This document shows positions 7,383-12,763 of a stretch of DNA of 12,852 bases, piece by piece (position 1 is the stretch's first letter; each line of letters opens with the position of its first letter). The DNA lies in NCBI GenBank assembly GCA_030593645.1, contig JAUVGT010000094.1:1-12852 (forward strand), in the 5' to 3' direction. The stretch is from Deltaproteobacteria bacterium (GTDB lineage: Bacteria > Desulfobacterota > Desulfobacteria > Desulfobacterales > JAUVGT01). The notes under the pieces were generated by a model. The model saw nothing but the letters and a program-made list of their open reading frames with translations. It was not told the DNA's origin and did not search any database. The translations under genes were made by a program, and so were the position numbers.

Positions 7383-7418
7383 AAGGCTTGGTAGCTATTT
7401 CAACCGGGCCTTTTTTTT
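7383..7418 (+). terminator. Intrinsic terminator in the PxxKW gene leader
   Basis: AAGGCTTGGT (7383-7392) pairs over 10 bp (two G-U) with ACCGGGCCTT (7403-7412) and is followed by eight Ts (7411-7418). It lies between the promoter at 7339-7367 and the ribosome binding site at 7429, so it either attenuates this gene or insulates it from upstream transcripts. No obvious antiterminator was seen. Confidence 0.75.
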
Positions 7419-7442
7419 AGAAAAATTCAGGAGGTGATTCCA

Positions 7443-7721
7443 ATGGTGTGTACAACAGTAAGAGAAGGTAAAGAATGTCCGTTTATGACAGCTAAAGGGT
7501 GTAACTACAATGGCGGGATTTGTCATGAGGTCGTGGAGCAGTGTAACGGTTGCAATAGAAGTGCTGAGTTTTCAGCCGGTTGGTATTGTGCAGCATGTCC
7601 TGATCCAAAATCAAAATGGAAGATTGGTAACTGCAATCTCGCGTCTCATGTTACCTCAGTTGCAAATGTCTCAAAAACGAAGGTCAATCCGTTAAAGGCA
7701 TCCAAACGAGGAAGCAGGTAA
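7443..7721 (+). CDS. PxxKW-family cysteine-rich protein
   Basis: Small cysteine-rich protein of 92 residues with nine cysteines (3, 12, 20, 27, 34, 37, 49, 52, 64), including CNGC (34-37) and CAAC (49-52). The diagnostic P-K-S-K-W motif is at residues 55-59. The family, known mainly from sulfate-reducing Desulfobacterota, has no established function; the cysteine spacing suggests metal or iron-sulfur binding. There is no signal peptide, so it is probably cytoplasmic. The ATG at 7443 is chosen because the ideal Shine-Dalgarno AGGAGGTGAT (7429-7438) lies eight bases before it; an in-frame GTG at 7434 is inside that site and cannot be the start. The strong promoter, ideal SD and strong terminator on both sides suggest an abundant, independently controlled transcript. 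The Lys/Arg-rich tail (residues 78-92) has no cysteines. Confidence 0.9.
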   Translation: MVCTTVREGKECPFMTAKGCNYNGGICHEVVEQCNGCNRSAEFSAGWYCAACPDPKSKWKIGNCNLASHVTSVANVSKTKVNPLKASKRGSR

Positions 7722-7742
7722 AGCAACTTTTGGTAAAAAGCT

Positions 7743-7774
7743 AATCCCGCTCAAATATTGAGCGGGATTTTTTT
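7743..7774 (+). terminator. Strong intrinsic terminator after the PxxKW gene
   Basis: AATCCCGCTCAA (7743-7754) pairs perfectly over 12 bp with TTGAGCGGGATT (7758-7769), with a 3-base loop and a following T run to 7774. Five As upstream (7735-7739) mean it could also work in the minus direction for truA, which ends at 7868. Confidence 0.92.
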
Positions 7775-7867
7775 ATTTGTGACAAATAGCACAGGGCAAA
7801 CAACCGGGAACTAACCCCAAGAGCCGACAGCCGATACCCAATTCTATCGATATCCTGAATCCCGATT

Positions 7868-8605
7868 TTAATATTTTACTTCCACAAGAAACAGACCATG
7901 GGGGGGCGCTGTAGCCCCTGCCCGAGATCGGTCTTTTGAAGCCAGGATCTGTTTGAAATCTTCTACAGTTGTTTTACCCAGTCCCACTTCTGCAAGTGTA
8001 CCGATAATATTCCGTACCATGTATCTTAAGAATCCATCAGCTTCTATATTAAAATAAACATAGTAATCCTGTGCGGTCAGTTCAGCTTTAGTTATATTTC
8101 TGATCGCATGAGCCCTGGGGCTGCCGGTTCCTTCAAACGCTTTAAAATCATGACTACCGATTAGATGCTCTGAAGCATGCTTCATGGAAGAGAGATTAAG
8201 TTTTCTTTTTATAAACCATGCATATTGACGGTTAATCGCTGTAGGCAGATTTTGATTTAAGATTCTGTACTGGTAAATTTTACTCTTTGAGTTAAATCGT
8301 GCGTGGAAATCATCGGAGACCCGCTCACAATTTATTATCACAATATCATCCGGCAGCAGGCTATTAAGTCCATTATGAAATGCTTCACTATTAAGCCGGG
8401 TATCGCATAAAAAATTGGCTGTCTGCCCAAAGGCATGAACACCGGCATCGGTCCTGCCTGATCCCGTTAGTGTGATATTATCATCCGTCATTTTATTCAG
8501 GGCAGTTTCGATATATTCCTGAATCGTAGGTGCGTTGGGCTGCCGCTGCCAGCCATGATATCTGCCCCCGTCATATTCTATTGTGAGCTTAAAGTTCTTG
8601 TTCAT
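7868..8605 (-). CDS. truA: tRNA pseudouridine(38-40) synthase TruA
   Basis: Converts uridines 38-40 in the anticodon stem-loop of many tRNAs to pseudouridine. The 245-residue length is normal for the family. Visible motifs are YDGGRYHGWQ (11-20), the catalytic loop SGRTDAGVHA (49-58) with nucleophile Asp53, RYMVRNIIGTLAEVGLG in the C-terminal half, and the conserved APPHGLFLVEVKY end. The ATG at 8605-8603 directly follows the TAA stop of the upstream selenoprotein gene (8608-8606) with no base between, and no Shine-Dalgarno is visible in front of it, so translation is probably coupled to that gene. The two share the promoter at 8895-8867. The strong hairpin at 7743-7774 may end the transcript. 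Confidence 0.95.
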   Translation of the reverse strand: MNKNFKLTIEYDGGRYHGWQRQPNAPTIQEYIETALNKMTDDNITLTGSGRTDAGVHAFGQTANFLCDTRLNSEAFHNGLNSLLPDDIVIINCERVSDDFHARFNSKSKIYQYRILNQNLPTAINRQYAWFIKRKLNLSSMKHASEHLIGSHDFKAFEGTGSPRAHAIRNITKAELTAQDYYVYFNIEADGFLRYMVRNIIGTLAEVGLGKTTVEDFKQILASKDRSRAGATAPPHGLFLVEVKY

Positions 8606-8794
8606 TTATAGTCTATTACACGGTAAATTGGCAACAGATTCTTCAAATTGTTCATCTATCGAATCGATAAAATTTTCTATGGGATAATCTTTGCTGCAGG
8701 ACCTGCAGTACCAGTAAGTCCTGCGTCAGGATTTTTTTAGGATTAGCTCATTTTCACAGGATAAACATAAAGGTTTAGTTTTTTTATTTTTCAC
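8606..8794 (-). CDS. Dual-CxxC small selenoprotein (in-frame UGA read as Sec)
   Basis: A 62-residue protein that a standard ORF search splits at an in-frame TGA. The minus-strand frame from GTG 8794 to TAA 8606 reads MKNKKTKPLCLSCENELILK, K-S-U, RRTYWYCRSCSKDYP, then IENFIDSIDEQFEESVANLP and CNRL. It has CxxC pairs at 10-13 and 30-33, selenocysteine at 23 (TGA 8728-8726) and Cys59 in the terminal PCNRL. From memory this matches the dual-CxxC small (seleno)protein family of Desulfobacterota (zinc-ribbon-like, acidic C-terminus ending in CDRI/CNRL), in which other members have Cys at the U position. A SECIS-like hairpin directly follows the UGA. GGTGAG lies about nine bases before the GTG start. 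The continuous family match on both sides of the TGA argues against decay. The function is unknown; a redox or metal role is likely. The gene abuts truA. Confidence 0.82.
8696..8728 (-). promoter_or_regulatory. SECIS-like hairpin after the selenocysteine UGA
   Basis: After TGA (8728-8726), GCAGGAC (8724-8718) pairs perfectly with GTCCTGC (8702-8696). Inside, CTG (8714-8712) pairs with CAG (8705-8703), with TTA bulged on the 5' side and apical loop GUACUG. A bulged U and a G-U at the loop start are hallmarks of bacterial SECIS elements bound by SelB. The loop starts 14 bases after the UGA, slightly closer than commonly described. Confidence 0.65.
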
Positions 8795-8866
8795 TTTTTT
8801 TTCTCACCGGGTTGATAGAATGTAATTTATAAAAAACTTTTGCTCTGTGAGAGTTTATGCTTTTAT

Positions 8867-8895
8867 TTTATGCCATGTCCATTCAATCATGTCAA
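8867..8895 (-). promoter_or_regulatory. Promoter for selenoprotein-truA
   Basis: On the minus strand TTGACA (8895-8890) and CATAAA (8872-8867) are separated by exactly 17 bp. Transcription would start near 8860, giving a leader of about 65 bases to the GTG at 8794. Confidence 0.6.
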
Positions 8896-8935
8896 ATACT
8901 CTCCCCTTGTTGACAAAGCCTATATTCTCTGTCAA
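8890..8935. promoter_or_regulatory. Three TTGACA/TGTCAA half-sites at 20-bp intervals
   Basis: TGTCAA (8890-8895), TTGACA (8910-8915) and TGTCAA (8930-8935) are spaced exactly 20 bp apart between the divergent selenoprotein and argJ genes. The leftmost is also the -35 of the selenoprotein promoter read on the minus strand. They may be regulator half-sites two helical turns apart, or chance -35-like sequences. Confidence 0.3.
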
Positions 8936-8952
8936 ATCATACAATGACCGAG

Positions 8953-8979
8953 TTGACCGTATTGTTAATACCTTATACC
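8953..8979 (+). promoter_or_regulatory. Possible argJ promoter
   Basis: TTGACC (8953-8958) and TATACC (8974-8979) are reasonable hexamers, but the spacer is only 15 bp. It lies just before the hairpin pair at 8988-9030 in the argJ leader. Confidence 0.3.
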
Positions 8980-8987
8980 AGATGTAG

Positions 8988-9030
8988 GGGCAGATTCTAA
9001 ATCTGCCCATTAAATGGACATTTAGAATCT
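8988..9030 (+). promoter_or_regulatory. Two mutually exclusive hairpins in the argJ leader
   Basis: Hairpin A is GGGCAGATT-CTA-AATCTGCCC (8988-9008, 9-bp perfect stem). Hairpin B pairs AGATTCTAAAT (8992-9002) with ATTTAGAATCT (9020-9030), 11 bp perfect, with an inner CCAT/ATGG. They share one arm and cannot form together. Hairpin B ends in TTTT eight bases before the ribosome site GAGGA (9038-9042). This may be a leader switch or a small mobile palindrome. Confidence 0.45.
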
Positions 9031-9051
9031 TTTAGACGAGGATACTCAAGA

Positions 9052-10236
9052 ATGAACAACGTTATTGTCAAAGGCTTCAAAACAGCGGGAATCATTTCCG
9101 GTGTGGACCCAAAAAATAAAAAAGATCTGGGTCTGATATATTCAGAAGTCCCGGCCGAAGCTGCAGCCGTATTTACAAAGAATAAGGTTAAGGCCGCACC
9201 TATCATTATTAACCAGGATCGTATTAAGTCAGGTAAATGTCAGGCAATTATTGTGAACAGTGGAAATGCCAACTGCTGTACCGGTGAAAAGGGTATTGAA
9301 GATGCCAGGGCAATGACAGGATATGTCGCTGGAGAAACAGGGATACCTGAAGGACTGATACTGGTTGCGTCAACGGGTGTAATCGGGAAACCGCTTGAAC
9401 TGGATAAAATCGAAAGCGCAGTTCCGGAACTGGTCAGGGCGGCTGTACCCGAAGGAATCGATGACCTGGCCGAGGCAATAATGACAACCGATACTGTGCC
9501 TAAAATCGTCAGCATACAGGGAGAAATCAATGGGCAGACTTATACAGTGGCCGGCATAGCAAAAGGCTCAGGAATGATCCGGCCGAACATGGCTACCATG
9601 CTGTGTTTTGTTATGACTGATTTAAAGACTTTCTCGGATTTTCTTCAGCATTCGCTTTTACATTCCACACAAAGATCATTCAACAGGATAACCGTTGATG
9701 GCGACACCAGTACAAATGACATGGTGGCTATCATGGCAAACGGAATGGCCGGTGTAGAGTTAAAAGACGCTGAACATAAAAAAAGGTTCCAGAATATACT
9801 GGATGAAGTATTGATTGAACTATCAAAAATGATTGTGAAAGATGGAGAAGGGGCCACAAAATTTGTTGAAATTTCAGTAAAAGGCGCGATGACAAACAAA
9901 GACGCCGAAAAAATTGCTGATACAGTCGCGAATTCAAATCTCGTTAAAACAGCTCTTTTTGGTGAAGATGCCAATTGGGGCAGAATCCTTGCCGCTGCCG
10001 GACGTGCCGGGGTCATGGTTGAACCGGATCAGATGGATGTTTTTTTTGATCAAGTCAGGATGGTTAAAGATGGTACGGGATGCGGAATGGATGCTGAAAA
10101 GAAAGCCACGGTCGTGATTAAGAAAAAAGAGTTTACAATATTGGTTGACTTAAAAATGGGCGGAGGTTCAGCTTCCATGTTTACGTGTGATATTTCTTTG
10201 GATTATGTGAAAATAAACGCGGATTATCGAACTTGA
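9052..10236 (+). CDS. argJ: ArgJ: glutamate N-acetyltransferase / ornithine acetyltransferase
   Basis: Arginine biosynthesis enzyme of the cyclic route: moves the acetyl group from N-acetylornithine to glutamate, and in bifunctional members also acetylates glutamate from acetyl-CoA. The 394-residue precursor self-cleaves. The site is visible in KGSGMIRPNMATML (171-184), with Thr182 as nucleophile and new N-terminus of the beta chain; cleavage falls between Ala181 and Thr182. ASTGVIG (106-112) supplies the oxyanion Thr-Gly, and the C-terminus ends in the conserved INADYRT. The length is normal. ATG 9052 follows GAGGA by nine bases. It appears monocistronic, divergent from the selenoprotein-truA pair, with a leader able to form alternative hairpins. 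Whether it is mono- or bifunctional cannot be decided from this window. Confidence 0.97.
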   Translation: MNNVIVKGFKTAGIISGVDPKNKKDLGLIYSEVPAEAAAVFTKNKVKAAPIIINQDRIKSGKCQAIIVNSGNANCCTGEKGIEDARAMTGYVAGETGIPEGLILVASTGVIGKPLELDKIESAVPELVRAAVPEGIDDLAEAIMTTDTVPKIVSIQGEINGQTYTVAGIAKGSGMIRPNMATMLCFVMTDLKTFSDFLQHSLLHSTQRSFNRITVDGDTSTNDMVAIMANGMAGVELKDAEHKKRFQNILDEVLIELSKMIVKDGEGATKFVEISVKGAMTNKDAEKIADTVANSNLVKTALFGEDANWGRILAAAGRAGVMVEPDQMDVFFDQVRMVKDGTGCGMDAEKKATVVIKKKEFTILVDLKMGGGSASMFTCDISLDYVKINADYRT

Positions 10237-10255
10237 ATCGAATTTTATATATGTC

Positions 10256-10280
10256 CAGGTAATGATCCTTTACTGTTTTT
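10256..10280 (+). terminator. Weak intrinsic terminator after argJ
   Basis: CAG-G-TAA pairs with TTACTG across a short loop, followed by five Ts (10276-10280). It is a six-pair stem with one bulge, so termination is probably inefficient. Confidence 0.4.
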
Positions 10281-10360
10281 CGTAGGGGCCGACCTGTGTG
10301 GGCGTAGCCTTGCGAAGCCTCCACCTATGTGTCTACCCTATTGGTGAACGGCCTGTACGA
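10280..10360. repeat. Degenerate palindromic repeat
   Basis: TCGTAGGGGCCGACC at the left matches imperfectly, in inverted orientation, the right end GGTGAACGGCCTGTACGA. A second small hairpin (GGCGTAGCC...GAAGCC) lies inside. It is non-coding and REP-like in form. The rest of 10361-10454 shows no gene. Confidence 0.4.
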
Positions 10361-10454
10361 ATGTAGTGCAAGTGAAGCAAAAACACATTGTATTTCTCTG
10401 CGAACTCTGTGAGATATAATTTTTTTCGGGGTGAGACGGAAGGTTTTGTACAAC

Positions 10455-10643
10455 TGAAGTGGTTTTAAAATATCTAATCGAAATCAAGTTCAAGGCGGAA
10501 TGAAAATTTCAAACACCCCAGTACGATCTGCCGGACCTACAGGGCAGGCAGGAATATATAACATATTTCGATTATTGATCCGCCTCAGGCGGATTAATCC
10601 AACGCAGAAATTGAATCCGAGGGGATGTTTTAAGACCACTTCA
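10455..10643. repeat. Second MITE-like element with 20-bp inverted ends
   Basis: TGAAGTGGTTTTAAAATATC (10455-10474) is inverted at 10624-10643 with 18 of 20 matches, and complementarity continues inward (TCAAGTTC against GAATTGA-type sequence). A perfect core palindrome ATCCGCCT-C-AGGCGGAT lies at 10578-10594. The internal GTTCAAGGCG and AACGCAG blocks are also present in the 734/11508 family, suggesting distant relationship. An open frame at 10500-10739 is not considered a gene. Confidence 0.7.
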
Positions 10644-10716
10644 AAAAAGAAGCTGCCTTATTATCAGCCCGCACGGATCAACCAATCGGTGCGGCTGAAT
10701 GAAATAAAACAGCTTC
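10643..10716 (-). terminator. Intrinsic terminator for the PEP-CTERM-like gene
   Basis: On the minus strand GAAGCTG (10716-10710) pairs perfectly with CAGCTTC (10655-10649), and the next bases are six Ts (10648-10643). Inside, TTATT/AATAA and AGCCGCAC/GTGCGGGCT (one bulge) extend the stem. It sits about 30 bp after the stop at 10745. Confidence 0.7.
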
Positions 10717-10744
10717 AAGGCAGACACTATTTTTTATGAATCGT

Positions 10745-10960
10745 TTAACTCTTTTTAAGCAATTTTCTTCCAACAACTGCCATACCGATCAAACCAACTC
10801 CCAGAATGAGCATGCTTAATGATTCAGATATGGAATCCCCGTCAACGAAAAAACTATTGCTGCCTAAGTCAAGGGCCTTGGCGGGACCCGCTATAAAAAC
10901 GACAAACAGTATCGCAATGAACGCAAAAATTTTTAATACACCTAATATCCTTTTTTTCAT
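10745..10960 (-). CDS. Tiny PEP-CTERM-like exported peptide
   Basis: A 71-residue protein. Residues 1-29 are a signal peptide ending AKA; only about 18 residues (LDLGSNSFFVDGDSISES) separate it from a C-terminal sorting-type tail: hydrophobic LSMLILGVGLIGMAVVG (48-64) then RKLLKK. The L-x-L-G-x-G-L-I-G-M/L-A pattern and basic tail match PEP-CTERM domains processed by exosortase, but the Pro-Glu-Pro is replaced by Ser-Glu-Ser, so recognition is uncertain. The start at 10960 follows the Shine-Dalgarno GGAGGAG closely; an upstream in-frame ATG at 11038 would lie upstream of the sigma-54 transcription start and is rejected. It is transcribed alone from a sigma-54 promoter and ends at an intrinsic terminator. 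It could be a surface or matrix peptide, or simply a small two-helix membrane protein. No exosortase gene is in the window. Confidence 0.78.
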   Translation of the reverse strand: MKKRILGVLKIFAFIAILFVVFIAGPAKALDLGSNSFFVDGDSISESLSMLILGVGLIGMAVVGRKLLKKS

Positions 10961-11013
10961 CCTTACTCCTCCAGTAAATCTTGTTTCATCCTTCAACCTT
11001 TGCCACTGCTCAT

Positions 11014-11029
11014 TGCAAGGGCAGTGCCA
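11014..11029 (-). promoter_or_regulatory. Sigma-54 (-24/-12) promoter of the PEP-CTERM-like gene
   Basis: The minus strand reads TGGCAC-TGCCC-TTGCA, with GG and GC at exactly the -24/-12 spacing. Transcription would begin near 11003, 43 bases before the ATG at 10960. It requires RpoN and an enhancer-binding activator; such a protein is encoded at 11680-12702. Confidence 0.88.
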
Positions 11030-11077
11030 CGATCTCATGTTTTTTTAGTGAGGGAATAATAATCTGTATTGACAATG

Positions 11078-11090
11078 AAATACGGTATTT
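11078..11090. promoter_or_regulatory. Candidate upstream activator site
   Basis: AAATACGGTATTT is a palindrome apart from its central base, lying 75-87 bp upstream of the inferred sigma-54 transcription start. Enhancer-binding proteins of the NtrC class commonly bind dyads at about this distance. Confidence 0.35.
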
Positions 11091-11507
11091 GTGTGATCTA
11101 GGTAAATCGGTGGAAATGTTGATAAGCAAAATGGCTATGGCATATTATTCACAACTATGAAAAGAATGTAACTATTTTTATGGAAATGAGGTGAGAAGAA
11201 GCATGGAGCAATGAGTGCGGAGCTGAGAGCAGGGCACCAAGAGCGGATAAAAGATGAACGTCGAACATTGAACGCCCAACGTCGAACGTTTGTCACACCA
11301 TAGCTTTGGCGACGGCGGATCGAATCTGGAATACGCTTCGCTATGTCCGATTTCAATATAATGAGTGGGAAAATTATGAATAAATAGAGAATTGATGACC
11401 GCTTGTCAGGTCATAGCCTCTTTTGCTAGTGCGGGAGTAGCTATGTGAGACCTTCATGTCTGATCAATCGCTAAGAGCCAAAAATAGTGAGCAAGCTATT
11501 TATTTTT
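11091..11507. other. Intergenic stretch with hairpins and repeat debris
   Basis: No gene is supported in 417 bp. AACGTCGAAC-type short near-repeats lie at 11257-11290. ATGACC (11395-11400) pairs with GGTCAT (11409-11414). CATAGC (11412-11417) pairs with GCTATG (11440-11445). AAATAG (11482-11487) pairs with CTATTT (11496-11501) before a T-rich stretch. The reading frame at 11135-11356 is repeat-derived. Confidence 0.5.
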
Positions 11508-11681
11508 GATGATCTCGTAAAAAGTCCGAATGTGATGGTTTCGTAAAAAGTTCAAATTCAAGGCGTGCAAAATTCGTAATCATGAAGCGTACTTTTAGTA
11601 CGTTGAATGATTGCGAAATGCAGCACAACGCAGACACGAAGTGAAGCATCAGCACTAACTTGGACTTTTTACGAAACAGTC
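11508..11681. repeat. MITE-like palindromic element, copy 2
   Basis: Same family and orientation as the element at 734. A 26-bp partial end (11508-11533) stands in tandem before the full left end at 11534-11555; the inverted right end is 11660-11681. The core hairpin is GCGTACT-TTT-AGTACGT. About 23 extra bases (about 11635-11657) are absent from copy 1. The last bases of the element contribute to the TGA stop codon of the adjacent sigma-54 activator gene. Confidence 0.85.
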
Positions 11682-12702
11682 ATTTTTGAATATTCAAATC
11701 GGTGATTTTATATAATAAGGTTTTATAACTGATTTTTAATATTTTTGAGGCTTTACTCCGGTTCCATTCTGTTTTTTTCAGGACATGTGTGATGACTTCT
11801 CTTTCAACCCGATCGAGAGTTCTTTTCCGTATTTCCTTTAGAGAGAATGATTCATTATCAGGCGAATCTCTCCCTTCAAGGTCCAATAATTGTGATGTGC
11901 CTGAGGCCCTAAAAGGATTGGTAGTCTCCGAACCTGAACTGTTTGCAGTAAATCTGTTGGATTTAAGTTCGTCAACAATCTCTTCCGAGTGTCCCAGTAC
12001 CATTATCCTTTTTAAAACATTTTGAAGTTCCCTGACATTTCCCGGCCATCGATAGTTTTGTAGTTTGTTTATTAATTCTTCCTGGGGTTCTGTCAGATAG
12101 CTGCTATTGTATCGGGGCGCGTATTTTTTAATGAAATATTCAACAAGCGGGGGGATATCTTCAGGTCTGTGGCGGATAGGAGTAATATTGATTTTTATAA
12201 TATTTAAACGATAGTAGAGATCTTCTCTGAATTTACCTTCTGCGATATCGTTTTCAAGATCATGATTTGTAGCAGCCAGTACCCAGGTGTCGGTTTTTAA
12301 TTCACTTTCAGAACCAAGCGGGCTGAACTCTCCGCTCTGAAGAACATGAAGCAACTTGGCCTGAAGATGAAGCGACATGTCTCCGATTTCATCAAGAAAT
12401 AAAATACCTCCATTTGCCAGTTCAAACTTACCCCGCTTTTTACGTTCTGCACCTGTAAATGCTCCTTGTTCATATCCAAACAATTCACTTTCAAGAAGCC
12501 CGTCCGGCATGGCCGCGCAATTGATCTTAATGAACGGTTTATCGCACCTGGGAGATTTTTTGTATAAATTATGCGCAACAACTTCTTTGCCCACACCGCT
12601 TTCACCACAAATTAAAATGTTCAGTCCGGTATCGGCTACATGATCTATTAATTCTCTGGCACGGTTGATATTTTCGCTTACGCCAATTAAAGTGGTTTCC
12701 AT
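11680..12702 (-). CDS. Sigma-54-dependent transcriptional activator without sensory domain
   Basis: A 340-residue bacterial enhancer-binding protein that remodels sigma-54 RNA polymerase by ATP hydrolysis. The AAA+ domain starts at once: Walker A GESGVGKE (33-40), intact sigma-54 contact loop GAFTGA (80-85), Walker B ILFLDEIG (100-107), arginine-finger region FREDLYYRL (158-166) and sensor 2 WPGNVREL (219-226). Residues 298-337 are a Fis-type helix-turn-helix (NRSKASKILKISYKTLLYKI). There is no receiver, GAF or PAS domain before the ATPase, as in PspF, so activity may be controlled by an interacting protein or by expression. An in-frame TAG lies just upstream of the ATG, so the frame cannot extend. 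The Shine-Dalgarno is weak. The TGA stop lies at the edge of the repeat at 11508-11681, and another copy starts 62 bp upstream. The nearest visible target is the sigma-54 promoter at 11014-11029. Confidence 0.93.
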   Translation of the reverse strand: METTLIGVSENINRARELIDHVADTGLNILICGESGVGKEVVAHNLYKKSPRCDKPFIKINCAAMPDGLLESELFGYEQGAFTGAERKKRGKFELANGGILFLDEIGDMSLHLQAKLLHVLQSGEFSPLGSESELKTDTWVLAATNHDLENDIAEGKFREDLYYRLNIIKINITPIRHRPEDIPPLVEYFIKKYAPRYNSSYLTEPQEELINKLQNYRWPGNVRELQNVLKRIMVLGHSEEIVDELKSNRFTANSSGSETTNPFRASGTSQLLDLEGRDSPDNESFSLKEIRKRTLDRVEREVITHVLKKTEWNRSKASKILKISYKTLLYKITDLNIQK

Positions 12703-12763
12703 TAATTTAAACTATTCCGTCTTTTTGTACTTAAAAACTATTTAATTTCTACCTGTCCAATTA

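Noticed and set aside
7789..7850. GCACAGGGCAAAC resembling the start of a c-di-GMP-I riboswitch
   Set aside because: The 13-base match is not followed by the conserved GGGACGCAAAGCC-type half or the tetraloop-receptor hairpins, and no plus-strand gene lies downstream before argJ.
8606..8794. Reading the UGA-containing gene as a pseudogene
   Set aside because: Both sides of the TGA fit one family in one frame, a SECIS-like hairpin follows, and the family has Cys at that position; decay would rarely leave all of this.
10500..10739. 79-residue plus-strand open frame
   Set aside because: It lies across the palindromic element and the terminator hairpin, has no ribosome site and no protein-like composition; it is a repeat-derived frame.
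10745..11038. Longer N-terminus for the PEP-CTERM-like gene from ATG 11038
   Set aside because: It would start upstream of the sigma-54 transcription start and hide the signal peptide behind 26 residues; ATG 10960 has an excellent SD.
11135..11356. 73-residue minus-strand open frame
   Set aside because: The translation (NVRRWAFNVRRSSF-type) comes from short AACGTCGAAC near-repeats in intergenic DNA; no ribosome site or domain.
11680..12702. The sigma-54 activator as a truncated response regulator that lost its receiver domain to the repeat
   Set aside because: The ATPase domain starts normally after a short N-terminus, an in-frame stop lies just upstream and no receiver-like sequence is seen before the repeat; a PspF-like protein is simpler, though sequence beyond the window was not available.
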